Below are positions 1 through 12,420 of a stretch of 64,000 nucleotides of DNA, one piece after another. The notes below the pieces were generated by a model, which saw only the letters and a program-made list of their open reading frames with translations, searched no databases and had not been told where the DNA came from. Numbering within the stretch: the stretch's first letter is position 1; each line of letters begins with the position of its first letter. Origin of the DNA: Plectrocnemia conspersa (lineage: Eukaryota; Arthropoda; Insecta; Trichoptera; Polycentropodidae); contig VTFK01000352.1 in assembly GCA_009617715.1 (NCBI GenBank), positions 62,001 through 126,000 on the forward strand. Reading direction: 5' to 3'. A program made the position numbers and the translations under genes.

Positions 1-960
1 ACCCTTTGGGTCGATTAGACTCACATATTCACGAATCAAACTTTTTATTTAGATATATAAAAGAGCTTTTAAATATCATAGACCAGTGATGTCGAATCTT
101 TTTACGTGCGCGTGTCAAAATTTCCCAAATATTTATCGACTGTCTGACGTGTCGAGCATTTTTAATGGGAAAATGAAAGAAAAGAGTTTTTCAGAATTGT
201 AATAAAAAAGTTCAAAAATGAAACTAAAGTTATTTATTAAAGAGATCTTTGATTCCGTACGTTCGATGCCAAATGCTTTATATCTGGTTCATATTTATTT
301 TTTTAGTTCATCCTTGCTTTTCTCAAGAAGTGATTTATGTATTATTTTACTGAGAAGATTATGCATACAACTTTCCAGAATATATTATTCAACTTTAGTT
401 GACATTTGATTCGAAATTGGATGTAATTTTCAGTTTTAAAAAAAATATTTAAAGTGAAGACTAATTTTCGATTTTTTTTTTCGATACACGAAAATTCAAT
501 TGAATATGAATCCAATAGGATTTATAAGCGAATGGAGCACAAAATATATAAAGTTAGAATGGTATATGTATTTTAAATAAAATAATGCTAAATGAACATG
601 TTACATTTTTGAAGTAATTTTCAATAATGAGTCAACTCTCAATAAGTTATGGAAATTCCCATGTTTAAAATTAGCATATCGGGTTATGGAATTATAAAAA
701 AAAACTGTAAAAATACTGAATTATAAGGAAAACTCTTCAATATAAACTTTGTTGAACAAGTCAAATTTAACATATTATTTCTGTATGTTTATTCTAGATT
801 TCTTGCGTTTATCTCATAAATGCCCATGCATTTAATATATTTCAAATATTTTATTTTATTTATATTGATTCAATGCACTGTAAAATTTATTTTTACTATC
901 ACAAGATGACAACATCGCAGCTCCGGAATACGCACACATAAATTAATTGATTAATTAAAG
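1..960. other. AT-rich intergenic DNA
   Basis: This stretch is low-complexity AT-rich sequence. Only chance open frames of about 60 codons occur, with the residue composition expected of AT-rich junk. I see no repeat boundary, RNA gene or coding signal in it. Confidence 0.6.
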
Positions 961-1110
961 CGATAACTAATGCTTGCCGACTTCCAAGTAGCGGCCACAC
1001 TGCCACAAATTTCATATGCCGTCTGGGTGGTGGGCGTGAATGACGTGCGCACGGCGGCTGCTGTCATATTTGCGCGCGATCGAAAAATGTGCCAAATAAT
1101 CGCAATTTTT
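961..1110. promoter_or_regulatory. Higher-GC non-coding island, candidate regulatory element
   Basis: About 150 bp of mixed, CpG-containing sequence stands out from AT-rich flanks and has no open reading frame. A regulatory role is inferred only from composition and uniqueness within the window. Confidence 0.25.
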
Positions 1111-1695
1111 AAATTGACATAATATTAAAATTACACTACTGATAATTATAAAAGTTTGTGTGGGCACTCACCAATACAATATCAATGAAAACTTTTCAGT
1201 CGTAAATATTCAATTTACGCAAAATCTTTGTCGGCTTTTGCAAAATGCCATAAGGCATAAAAATGATACTTCAGAATACGAACACATCTGTGACTATCCT
1301 AGAATTTGTCGCCATCGATTCTAAATAAAAATTCGTTATAGTGTGACATTTATATAAACCGATCTAGGAAAATACATAAGGATATTCGAAACTACTTTTT
1401 TAACAAAATCAAGTACCACAAATTATTTTTTAATTATTTAATTTCATATGAAAAAAAATATAATAACGATATCTTTTAGAAGAATATACAATCAAAAATA
1501 TAAATAATTCCTTTTGGTGCCCTAAAATATTCAAAGATGTCAGTAAGAGTCTGTTGAAGTCCCCGATAAGCATGTGGTATTATAAATTTACCACGTGACC
1601 ACGATGCATCGCTCGACATGCGTGTTGACCATAGGACGCCTACGCGCATACTGAAATTGAACCGAGCTACTCGTTCTATCTCAGTTTGCGAAAAA
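1111..1695. other. Intergenic DNA, nothing recognised
   Basis: The first part is AT-rich. The last 130 bases are more complex and lead into the repeat arm that begins near 1700. No coding or RNA signal is visible. Confidence 0.4.
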
Positions 1696-1699
1696 CCAT

Positions 1700-1765
1700 A
1701 TCATTATCTCTCTCACTCTTGTCACTTAACACGCGAGAGAGCGAAAAGGGAAGTATCTCGCCGCT
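1700..1765. repeat. Single arm of the 53.2-kb palindromic MITE family
   Basis: This segment matches the right arm of the inverted-repeat element at 53166-53330 over roughly 60 bases. Both read a TCTCTCACTC block, then a CTTAACACGCGAG-like core (AATTAACACGCGAG at 53.3 kb), then GCGAAAAGG or GTGAAAAGG, and end in a GTATC block. The inverted partner arm is not visible to its left, so this copy is truncated or half-deleted. Confidence 0.5.
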
Positions 1766-1799
1766 CGGGCTCGAAAGAGCAGCTCTGACTTATTAATTA

Positions 1800-4700
1800 A
1801 TTAAAAACCTTTTTTTATGACAGTGGTGGGTTTTTATAATATGTAATTATTTCAAACATTTTTGATTTTTGGAACTTTTTATAATTTTCCTATGTTTGGC
1901 TTAGCAATGAACCAATTAAATTATTCGTTTTATAATACAAATTTCTTAAAAGAAATTCAAGAACAAAAATTGTTTAAAGAACAGTTTTTTAAGTAAATTT
2001 TTTAACCAAACATATAATTTCACAAAATTGAACTCATAATTACTTTCTGTAAAAATTATTAAATTTTTTATTTAAAACTGAATTTTTTGCTGTTAGATAT
2101 TATATGAGTGATGTTTTCATCTGAATTATATGACTTAACTATCGATATGATACACGCTAAGCTATCTTAAATTTCATAAGATTTTTTTTATAAAATTAAT
2201 AAAAATAATAAGAAAGTAAATATTCGATAAGCAACTAAGTTGCAAATAGTGTTGTTTTTTTAATTTGTTGTAAAAAGTGATGTTTTTGCGTCATTTTTTA
2301 AGTATTAAAAACAATTTCAAATAGCTATTGAAAAAGTAGCTTTAAAATCAATTTAATTCATAGATACATATAGTTGTAATCTCAGCAAAATAATTCATAT
2401 ATTATATAAAATTACACTCAAAAAAATTACAACTACGAAATTTTGAACCTGAATATCTGGGCTGTGAAGTTGGAGTTGGAGTTGGAGCATTTCAAGCAGA
2501 GTCGGAGTCGTCAAAAATCAACCGACTTTGACTCCTTTTTAACCCTTTCCACCCCGACCAATATTTTTTTTAATTGTTCGTCGTGCGCCATGTGATTTAA
2601 GTCGGTAAATAAAGTGAACAAAAGTTATTATGTACTTAATCAAATACCCGACAACAGCCAACCGGCCACATGTAGACACATAAAGTGGCACGGCACTAAT
2701 CCAACCGAATGACATCCAGTGTTTTATTTAAATTAATGATTATAATATAAATATAATTTTGATGGATCATCAAATAATTAAAATATTATGTTACAACGAA
2801 AGATTTATATTAAATAAATAAATAAATATAAAAAAATATTTTTTTCTATTTCTAAGATTAACAGTACAAATAAAATGTTTTAAACAATATTTTCCTTTAT
2901 ATTTACAGTTCGAGTGGATGACATGTCTACCAATTAGTCCCATTACAACAGAACTACCAAGAGAAGCAACATCCATAGAATTGAACGGCGTAGGAGTTAG
3001 GAACGCGGTTAACTTGTAAACAACGAAAATGTAACTACATAATAAAACTATAGTGTATATCTTCATATAATATTTAACCAATGACAGTGAACTTGAAATG
3101 TGATATTTAACTGTGGAATTGTATAAGAATATATAAGACACATATATTATAAAGCATAAAACTATATATGTAATATATACATATACTACTATATAATCTT
3201 ACACAAAAAAGTGTGTATAGGATTTATACATAATATTTACTAGGTATTAAATTCCTAATGCGGTCTTTTTTCAATTGATTATTTAATCCCACCATTTCTA
3301 ATTTTGTACTTATTTTATAAACAGGGTGTATCATTGTTTAATTATAAAATGTTATTTTGTTGTTTATATAAGTTTTATACAATAGATATCAAAAATAGTA
3401 TTCGAGTTCAATATGCGGCATAAGAAATCGGCTTAAGTTCTCGTATAATATAATACGTCTAAAAGCTTATACACAATTATACCATGTATTGTGTTTTATA
3501 GAAATATATATATATATTTATATATATAATAAAAAAAAATTTAGTTTATTTAAAAACATAGTCTAGTCAGATCCATGCGTTAGAAAATGACTAGTCAATT
3601 TTTTTTATTTGTAATATTAAACAAATAAGCTTTTATTATTCAAAATATTGTATTTTATTAATAATTGTTTTTTTATATAAAAGCTTTTAAATATTCGTGA
3701 GGGTGGCTCAGTATTTTTTTTAATTATTGTTAATACAATATAAGTTATGACATAATTATAACTACTGGTTACTTTCTCGGGATTCTCGAATGTTTATAGA
3801 TATAATTGTTGTGTAATTATTAATATGTATCATTATTATATTAATGTTTAATGTATAAATAATATGCTTATAAATATAATGTAATATTATATCGACGTAA
3901 CAAATATCGTAAGGGAAAAAATAATAATTTTTCTACATGAAGCGCGTATTTTTACAAAATTGAATATTATAAATTAATAAGGTGAATAAATTGAATTGTT
4001 TATCAAGTATTAATTATTATTATAATTAGCTTTTCGTTTATTATTATTATCAAATATTATAAAATAAATAATGTTTTTTATATGTTTTACGCACGATGTT
4101 AAAAAATCGAATGGTTCTCATTTAATAAAAAAATATAAAATTTCATTAACATTATGTCTTTTTCTGCTTATAATATTTTTTTTAATTACGATATTGACAT
4201 GTAAAGAAAACATCCCATTGTATTCCTCTCCATATTAATTAATACAAAAAATAATTTATTGATTTATTTATATAAATTTAATAAACCTAATTAATTAATA
4301 TTTCATTGGTTTTTGCAGTACCTTTTACTCTTAGAATCATTGCTGTTTTTTTGTAATCAAAATTTTTTTCTCTTTAATTATCAGTTTTATTTGTGTGTGT
4401 ACTGAAATAATTAAATAAGATTCAGATATAATATAAACTTAATATAACAAAGGACCTGAGATTGAATGAGGCTCGTTTAAGATAATATCAGATTTAACTA
4501 AATGGAAGAGATTAAGATTGACATAGAAAGGAACTGCTAGATAATATATTATTTATCATGAAATAGTTCACTAATCAGGATAAGCGAGAGTTCGACGTAC
4601 TTTATAATTTATACTTAATTATTTTTAAAACTCTTTCACCCACCCTTACATGCTTAAAATCAGGTACGGAATTGTTCCAAAAAACGACCCTCTTCCACCG

Positions 4701-4814
4701 TTATAATTGACGTTGATCGGCTGACAAGGGTTGGAAATATTTAACGGGGTTAATTAAAGGTAAATTTTACGACAAAAGACGGGGAGGTAAATATGAAGCC
4801 TGTCATTAGCAAAC
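1800..4814. other. AT-rich gene desert
   Basis: Three kilobases of AT-rich sequence contain no convincing gene. The 116-codon minus-strand frame at 2791-3141 is AT-driven, rich in Y, I and K, with no domain or splice context. Around 2470-2535 there is a short run of GGAGTT and GGAGTC repeats, probably the edge of an old repeat. Confidence 0.5.
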
Positions 4815-4837
4815 GAGAGAGAGAGAGAGAGAGAGAG
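4815..4837. repeat. (GA)n microsatellite
   Basis: An uninterrupted 23-base run of alternating G and A is visible. Confidence 0.95.
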
Positions 4838-4914
4838 TCCCCTTTTTGCCCAGCCTTATTATTATTACATTCACATACATAGAATACTAACATCTACCAT
4901 GTGGAGATATAAAA

Positions 4915-5225
4915 ATATTTCTATGCATCTTCGAGTGTTTCATTTGTGCCAGAAGCCATTTGGTAATTGCTGCCGCAGAACAGATCGGCGATATCGAGAA
5001 GATTACGAAAAGGGAATCGAAGGGATGGACCCTTTGGAGATTTTCCAAGAGGTGGGCTTTATGTAGCGGACGGGTACGTAGAATGCGAAGGGATTTTGTG
5101 CTTTTGTGAGGAATCGCAGAGGTTTTCCAGCTTGGATGTGTGTGCTTCCGATGTTAATTTACATGTATTTCAATAATTTGAAGCAATGGATCGTAGACAT
5201 TCTAGGGGTGGTTTTCGATGACCAA
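4915..5225. promoter_or_regulatory. Mixed-composition island, candidate conserved non-coding element
   Basis: About 300 bases of unique, balanced-composition sequence sit between AT-rich flanks. A 69-codon frame (4967-5176) runs through it but begins at a non-ATG codon and shows no recognisable domain. A regulatory element is likelier than a gene, although a short exon cannot be excluded. Confidence 0.25.
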
Positions 5226-5499
5226 ACAGAAAAGGAAAATCGTTTTAGGCAAAGGTTTTTTTTGGTATATATATAAATACTGAAAAGCATTATATAAATT
5301 GATAACACACGTATGTATATATTCCTATACTTTTAAAATGCTTAAGTCAGGTAACAAACTTTTATATTTAATACTCAAAATATTGACAAGGTTTTTCATT
5401 AATCAATATTTAGAATTTACCTGGCATGAAAATTCGTGATGTAAAAATAAAAAAAAAACTTTTTTTGTAATAAAATTTATCAAATTAGAATGCGTATTT

Positions 5500-5560
5500 T
5501 TTTATTAAGTCTTTCGTTGTAACAATGCGTTACAACGGGGTAAATCTGTATCATATTTTA
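5500..5560 (-). repeat. SINE tail fragment with hairpin
   Basis: This is a minus-strand fragment of the tail shared by the SINEs at 6.8, 7.5, 27.0 and 33.2 kb. It keeps the two inverted arms CGTTGTAAC and GTTACAACG separated by a very short loop, followed by the conserved AATCTGTA block. The body of the SINE is missing. Confidence 0.55.
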
Positions 5561-6837
5561 AAGTCTGAATACATCTCTGGGATATGACTCTGCAATCGTC
5601 CGCTAATATAAACAATGCGTCTCAAACCAGTATTATAAATTATGTGATTTTTTTGGGGTTTAGAAACGTCGAATGAAGGGTACCATCTTTTAAAGTGCTG
5701 AATAACAACAACGGAAATCATCGACGAGATATGACTAAAAGCGATGCGACAATAATTAGACGTGCTCGCAAAAATTTTCTCATTTTCAATATACCGCCTG
5801 ATGGTTATTTATAAATATAAAATTACAAAATAAATTATTGGTTTTTAGCCAAGTATAAGAACTAAATCATTGGAGTAGTTTTCTTAGATTTCAAGAGAGC
5901 TTTGTATGTTTTGAATACATTTGTTTAGTTTATAAACAAATAACTATATCAGCATAATAAAAAAATTACTGTTACTAATTTTACCGGCAGCAATTTTGCC
6001 GAATTTTTTTTTCTTTTTGCCTCAAAACCGAAATATTGCACAGCTTGTTTTGTTTGGAATTTAAATTAATTTATGTGTGCTCCTAGAATTCACTAAAATT
6101 ATTCATATCCGCAACGATGTCTACTAACGGTGATTTTTTTTTCAAAACCATTGGACCGTACTTCTACTAACAAAAAATATCTACACTAACATATGCCACT
6201 ATTGCTAATTTACATATTTTCAAATATATCGTTTCGCAATCACACACGTAAAAAGGAAAAAAGCAAATAATCTGGTTCCACCCTTAATATCTGCATTAGT
6301 CAAAGGATTGAATACTGGAAAGGACGATTGACTTACCCATGTTTCTCAAGAGTATCTAAGTCAGAACTTTGCCGCAAATAATAACTTTCGTTAAACACTT
6401 CCCTTCGCCACTTTATTCAGAAACTTGTAGCAAAACTGCAACTTAGGTGAACTAGTACTAAGCGGAGATATCCTGAATTGACCGAAACAGACCTTAAAAG
6501 CACTTTTCACTTCGACTATCTGACCACATTACAAAAAACAATCACAGCAAAATTTTTAATTATCAAGAGTTCGACTAGATCTTTAATACGACTTGTAGAC
6601 TATATACCGCAGTACTATGAAAAAATATTTACAATACATAATTTTTTGTATAAAATGTAGAACTATATTTATAACTAATTTATTAATAACTATAAATATA
6701 AGTACAGGATAATTTGATTTCACATATTTTACTACACTAAACATTAAATTGTGGTGACAACCATAATAAATTCATAATTAAATCCTACATGAAGCAGCAC
6801 TAAATAAATACATGAATAAGTAATGTATTTTAGGGAC
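5561..6837. other. AT-rich intergenic DNA
   Basis: No gene, RNA or clear repeat is seen. The 60-codon frame at 6478-6660 starts at a non-ATG codon and has no domain. Confidence 0.45.
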
Positions 6838-7152
6838 TGAATAGCATAGTCAATAACGTCTCAGACTAATAACTCAAAGGTTACGGGTTCGAGCCCCGGC
6901 AGCGGCATTCGAATTATTATTAAAAAAAATGCGTTATTAAAAAAACGGATCAGCTTTAGTGACATCTATTGATTATAAATTATATTACACATAATAATTT
7001 ATAATTACTAATATAGCTATCACTGATTCGCAGACTTTCAGTCTTGGTAATTAATACTTACTTACAGATATTCATTATATCTGACTAATTTACTCAGTTG
7101 TAACGCATTGGGCTTACGCTTGTCAGGTTACAACGGAATATTAAATAAAAAT
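6838..7152 (+). repeat. tRNA-derived SINE, full-length copy
   Basis: The element opens with an A-box-like TAGCATAGTCAATAACGTC and has a strong pol III B box, GGTTCGAGCCC, at 6886-6896. The body is AT-rich and shared with the copies at 27.0 and 33.2 kb. It ends in a tail whose inverted arms (TTGTAAC and GTTACAA) can form a hairpin before an A-rich end. The B box plus tRNA-like head, body and tail order is typical of a SINE mobilised by a LINE. It has a pol III promoter but no functional tRNA fold. Confidence 0.8.
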
Positions 7153-7189
7153 ATTACTACAAAGAAAGTAGTTTTTTTATTTATACATT

Positions 7190-7350
7190 ATTCCGTAGGT
7201 ATTGGTACAGTTTATCCGCTGTAACGCATTGGGCTTACGCCTGTCAAGATACAACAGAAGATTTATTGAATATTTTTTTATCTATACACTTGTAATAAAT
7301 CAACGCATTAAGCTTACGGTCTAGCAATATGTTTTTTCTGTCGAAATTAA
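7190..7350 (+). repeat. Two further SINE tails in tandem
   Basis: After the complete SINE there are two additional diverged copies of the tail only, at about 7200-7265 and 7288-7350. Each keeps the CAACGCATTG-like or TAACGCATTG core and the GCTTACG block. They form a short direct-repeat array of tails with no SINE head. Confidence 0.6.
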
Positions 7351-7469
7351 CTTTTACATAGTAGATATTTATTATTGGCCTAACAGTGTTGCAAAGTAAA
7401 AAATAAAAAAATGCGTTCTTATAAGACTGCCAACAATTTTTTTTTTTAAATAATTATTTATTTTATTTT

Positions 7470-7726
7470 ATTCCTTCGTTGTAACCTCACATCTTAAGCC
7501 CAATGCATTACAACGGAGTGAATCTGTACCAACTGACATAATGTAGCTACCTTTAATTAAGATCTTTCAATCTGTGAATCGGTAACATGTATATAAATAC
7601 TCGTGAATTATTATGTGTTTTAATTAATAATCAAAAATTAAAAATTGAGTTACCGTGGCTGGAACCCGCGATCTCTAAGTTTATCAATCTATATCTTACG
7701 CACTACGCTATTTCAACCCGAGATAA
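7470..7726 (-). repeat. Diverged tRNA-derived SINE, reverse orientation
   Basis: Read on the minus strand, a tRNA-like head with a degenerate B box (GGTTCCAGCCA-like) is followed by a shortened body. It ends in the same hairpin-forming tail, whose arms CGTTGTAAC and TTACAACG lie near 7484-7520. It lies head-to-head with the tail cluster just upstream, so SINE sequences dominate 6.8-7.7 kb. Confidence 0.65.
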
Positions 7727-9080
7727 TAAATAGCATTTAATTATCTACTCTTGGATAAATGGATGTCTTTATTTTTAGACAGAAATCAGCTCAAACCATT
7801 TATTTTTCAACAATACAAGTTAACGCAAATATTCGTGATAGAACTATAGAACAGCAAGCCCAGTTACTACCAAAATATTTTATTTAAAATATATAACTAA
7901 AATAAAATATATGATTCCTTACTCCATTTCACTTTCTACTTGGACTACAATACTCGCTAAATCAACAGAGACGACCCAGTAAGAGCCTGAAATATCAGTT
8001 CCACTTCAATCGTTTCTATTTGGTTCAACCTAGCTGTCACGTTAAAGTCGCCAGGAGTTTACAATGCAAATCTAAGATACGAACGACACATTTTGTATAT
8101 ATAAATCTAGCTATTTAATCACTTATACTGCTTCTAAAAATAATAATAAAAACCTGAATAAACACAAAATCTAGTCGTGAATTTACATTAACATTTTTTT
8201 AATACAAAGGTTAAATGATAATAAACATATACTGTAACATATGAGCACTGTAAAAAGCAACAACCACATCAGACTGTTTTCAGGATGTGAAAAACAACCA
8301 TGACACCAAACCACTGTAAACACCGACATAATAAATCTCTGACTGTTTTTTTATAATTATAAAAACAACGGTGACCTAAAAATACTTGAACCTTTACAGG
8401 TATTACCTATTATACATTTGCGTTACACAATATATACAATAGTTTACATCGTTTTTCACTCACATAATGTAGTCAAAAACCGAGAATCACTATTCATAGA
8501 CAATATATGTAAAATACATACATATATCCCTAATTTGAATATCGGTAAAGAAATGTTTATTGAAAAATTGAGTGCTGCTTTTTGAAAGAGTACTGAAAAT
8601 TCGAATGCCTTTTAACATTCAAATATTGTTATTCAGGTCGATTTGTGCGCCACGAAAAGTTTACGCATCACTGCACTTTGCGGAAAGCACGGAAAAGAGC
8701 AGTGGACCTCCTTTTACAAAGTTGCGCACTCTAAAGTGTACCTGAGCAAATAAGCACACGCCGTTTGAGTTACTAATTAATAAATAAACTTAATATGAAT
8801 GTATTATATATTGTATATATATTCACTGAGCATTAAATAAACACAAATGTATATTTTAAATACATGCTTGTGAATCAAATTAATTAATTATAATATTTGC
8901 ATAGAATTTATTTATAAGATGAAAGCTCAAAATGCTATGATTTTATTAATGAAATAATAATTCATTACTATTTATTGCTTTTATAGTTATTTAATTCCAA
9001 AAATAAAAATTAACTAGAAACTTATTAAACAAGTACATATGCGATTGTGTATAAGAATAATTAATTAGATAATGTAAAAG
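7727..9080. other. Intergenic DNA with one small higher-complexity island
   Basis: Most of this interval is AT-rich. About 8630-8770 is a more balanced, CpG-containing segment that could be regulatory. No coding signal is visible before the exon pair beginning at 9140. Confidence 0.35.
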
Positions 9081-9139
9081 TCCATGGCAGGTCTCCCGTC
9101 ACTCATTTTCTACTTTCCAATTACTTCTGTCGAAGCATT

Positions 9140-9493
9140 TTAATCGAAACTTGACACCTCGTTACTCGAGCTAGAATCATCAGAAATTTTCTGACGTCTA
9201 TTTTTTTCGTCTGTTATCTGCGAAATCAGAGGTGCAAAAACATATTTATCGGAAAACGAGATTACTTTGCGTGGCAGTTTTGGTCTTGGAAAGCGGAAAT
9301 TGAGATCGAGCAGCATCCTGCTCTCTAGAACAAAGATTTGATAAAACGCGCTCCCTCCGTTAATAACAAGGGAGTGCTCTTGAATGGAATTTGTCGATAC
9401 CTTTAACCAAAAGGGCAAAACACCATTGCCGAAGCTACATAAATCAACCACGAAGGGCTCGCTATGGGAAAAGTGTCTGTAAAGTTCGCGGCC
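9140..9493 (-). CDS. Terminal coding exon of an unrecognised gene
   Basis: On the minus strand this exon follows a strong acceptor (TTTTTCACACAG) and runs 117 codons to a TAA stop. It begins GRELYRHFSHSEPF and ends in an acidic-Ser tail, SDDSSSSNEVSSFD. Its composition is balanced and protein-like (VVDLCSFGNGVLPFWLKVS), unlike the I/K/Y/F-rich chance frames nearby. ATTAAA overlaps the stop and may act as a polyadenylation signal. It joins in phase 0 to the exon at 9544-9633 across a 50-bp intron. The joined protein shows no signal peptide or membrane segment, and I do not recognise the family. A recently decayed pseudogene is possible, but I see no internal stop or frameshift. Confidence 0.6.
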   Translation of the reverse strand, partial: GRELYRHFSHSEPFVVDLCSFGNGVLPFWLKVSTNSIQEHSLVINGGSAFYQIFVLESRMLLDLNFRFPRPKLPRKVISFSDKYVFAPLISQITDEKNRRQKISDDSSSSNEVSSFD

Positions 9494-9543
9494 CTGTGTG
9501 AAAAACAACAAATTATTTCGTGATAAAGTATTTTTGGACCCAC
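9494..9543 (-). other. Short 50-bp intron
   Basis: On the minus strand the sequence reads ACGAG, then a GTGGGT donor, then TTTTTCACACAG at the acceptor. The length is not a multiple of three. Reading straight through shifts the frame, whereas removing these 50 bases joins two open, protein-like frames in phase 0. Fifty bases is near the lower limit for insect introns. Confidence 0.55.
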
Positions 9544-9633
9544 CTCGTAGACCAATAATTCACAAAATGTTTCTATCGCTGCAATAACATTCCCATTTGG
9601 GAAAAATAAATGTTTCCGGTGTATTGTATGATA
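9544..9633 (-). CDS. Penultimate coding exon of the same unrecognised gene (5' end uncertain)
   Basis: The minus-strand frame reads SYNTPEHLFFPNGNV, then IAAIETFCELLVYE, up to the donor at 9543, and continues without a break into the terminal exon. The 5' boundary is a guess. An acceptor-like TTATTAG ends at 9634, but the frame stays open further upstream through a hydrophobic, AT-rich run that is probably intron. No further upstream exon was identified, so the remaining coding sequence is either far to the right or lost. Confidence 0.45.
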
Positions 9634-9659
9634 CTAATAACAGTATCTTATAAAATAAC

Positions 9660-12415
9660 AATATAATGATCAATAAAAAAACAGTGTATGCTTAAAAAAA
9701 GCATCGACTCATTTAAGTATAATTGCTTAAAAAATACATTAAAAATAATATGTATAACAGAAGCATTAATAATTTTTACAAATGCTCTACATTATTTTTA
9801 ATCAGCTTAAAGCCATATTTACGTCATGAAGATTAGAGGCATTCAAAAAAAACATGCCAGTTAAATTTAACTGTTCGTGTAACAAGTTAATTCCCTTGAT
9901 GTCCTTATTTGATTTTAACATTATTTTGTACTACGTACATTAATTTACATTATAAAAAGCTACATAAAAAATGAATATGTAATTTTATGTTATTTATACT
10001 TTAACTGTCAAAATGACATTTGAAAGGAGCACAAGATATATTTTACTCGCAAAATAATAAACCTAATAATTTATTTATCTACATATAATATTAAATTTTT
10101 GTTTGGTAATATGTTTTAAATTTATATAAATAATAATATAATTTTTAGTTTTGCCATAAAGATTTGTTTAAATACATTCTGTATATTTTTTTGATGTAGT
10201 CAATAATTATTAATTTTTTAATTTTGACTAATTGTTTAATTGCAATTGTAATATATATATTAAATGTCGATAATACAGATTTTTATTATTCCGTCAAAAT
10301 TAGTTGATAGCAATTTATTGGTCACAAAAATTTATAAAAACCCAGTAGAAAGCGACAATCGAACAAAGGTGCTTTATCAAACAAAAACACGAGAGAAACC
10401 ATTTTATTCAGAATTTTAAAAGTAACTGAAAACATTAGAAACCTGTAGCGTTAATAAGCGTAATCATAACTACTTAGCCGTTTGTTAATCATGTATACAA
10501 TTTATATATACACATATATTTTAAAATAACCCTAAACAATTTTTAGTTTTACCACAAAGATAAGATAAGACAATTTGTTTAATTTTTTTAGTGACCGAAT
10601 TATGCTTACAATTTCTATGTAAATAACTATTTTTTTTTGTATAATATTTTTAAAATATGTCAATAGAATATATTTTCTGAAATAATTTATGCGTTGTACA
10701 AAAAGACTATATTTTTTGTTTAATTTATTAAAAATTTATTTTACTTTAATTTTAAACTTTCTTGTATTTCTTTATTTACATTTAAATATTTTTTTATAAT
10801 TATAAAAAATAGTATCATATTGATGTAAATTACTAATTAAATTGTAAAATATTTTTATTAAATAAAAATCATATTGCCATATGTGATATATATACTGACC
10901 TTATTTTATTATATTTATTGACATATTCTTAAATATTTACATATTTATGTGTATATTGCTCATCTATGATCGTAATTTTTAATTTGTGAAATTTTCGCTC
11001 TGCGCAATTTTTGTTTGCGTAATAATCACTGAACCATTTTTTTATATCGTTAATTATTTTATGTGAAATCCATTTTTTAATTTTATTGTAATATGATTTT
11101 AGTACATTTAAGATTTTAATGTAAAAGTAAACATTTTAATATAAAAAATATTAGAAAAAATGCAAATTATTTATAGCATTTTAGTAATATAATAGTAATT
11201 ATTTATGTGATAAAATTATCTTTCCGACTCTATTTTATTAAATTGTAATATTTATATATGCTGTAAATTTATATATATAAATGACAATTTACAATGTTTA
11301 GTTTGACCACAGAAGCAAGATAACTTTTTTTTGTATTGTCCATGATTTTCAATTAATCGATTTTTTAGAACCAATTGATTAACTGTACAGTATTTAATGT
11401 ATTATACTATAATACAAAGCACATATTACATGAAAGTTGAATTTCATATACTAAATACACTTTTTTTATTGTAGAAATAAAATTCTTACAAAAAGAGTAC
11501 AAAAAAGCTTAAATTTACATTAAAACTTAAAATTTTAATGGCCAGTTTGTTGATTGTGATTGACCAATCGATCGCGATGCTATTTGCAATCGCCCGCGTT
11601 TTGATATGATAAACATAGTATCTAGTGCTAAAACGACTGCTTAAACAAAATAATGTATTATCCACTGAAAAATATATTTTTCTACATTACATATTATACA
11701 ATAGCTATAAAGCTTAATTAATTCATAAAATAAATAATTTATATATATTATAAGAAAATGGTTCTAATTTGGATACCTGTGTTACACAGTATTTATTTTT
11801 GATTTATTTATTTTTTTTAATAAATATCAAACCAATGTAAGACAAATTTACTTGACAATATAAATAAATGTTTACGGTTTCAAAAAATGCTTAAAATAGT
11901 GCTTTAATATTTTTATTTACAAACTTTGTGAAAAAAATGTTCTTTTTATTCCAAATGTTCGTCACTAAAATATTTTGTGAATAATTAAATACGTACAGAC
12001 GTTTTATATTTTTTCTACCACTTCTTCAAATATGACAACATTCTAATCTTTCCCTATTTTAAAATTACTTTTTAATATTTTTATCTCAGATAAAGCTTTA
12101 ATTATTTTTTTCAGAGAGCTTTATTTACTTAATAAAAAAATAATAATCTTAATCTATTGTTTATGAACTATGTTTTTGTCAGTATTAGTTTATTACTAAT
12201 ATTTCTAAATGAGGTTATTATTTTCTAATGATACAGAGTTAAATATTCCTAATTTTATGTAAATGGTTTCGATTGTTATTAAATTAAATGAACAATCTTC
12301 TAAATATTTATTGTCATACGATAATGTTAAAATAAATTATTTTAAGAAGACTTTAATTATTATATTTTTATTTAATTAATAATAAAGTGAACATTCAGAA
12401 AAAGTATATGATAAA
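9660..12415. other. AT-rich gene desert with old diverged repeats
   Basis: There is no coding signal. Sequence related to a TTTTTAGTTTTGCCA-like motif recurs near 10145, 10540 and 11298, suggesting an old dispersed or tandem repeat. A second motif pair with GCGCAATTTTTGTTT near 10965-11035 recurs inverted at about 25835-25900. Confidence 0.4.
9843..9925 (+). repeat. Dispersed repeat with 16-bp perfect palindrome, copy 1
   Basis: About 80 bases align in direct orientation with 44306-44390. Both copies contain the perfect palindrome CAGTTAAATTTAACTG, followed by GTGTAACAAGTTAATTCCCT and GATGTCC. The family is not recognised. Confidence 0.6.
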
Positions 12416-12420
12416 AATAG

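Noticed and set aside
2791..3141. 116-codon minus-strand frame
   Set aside because: It is AT-driven, low-complexity composition with no domain, and upstream and downstream sequence show no splice or promoter logic.
6838..6930. Possible true tRNA gene
   Set aside because: The A and B boxes are present but acceptor and anticodon stems do not pair, and the unit continues into a dispersed SINE body.
7080..7350. CRISPR-like short repeats
   Set aside because: Spacing and units match SINE tails, the host is eukaryotic, and there are no cas genes.
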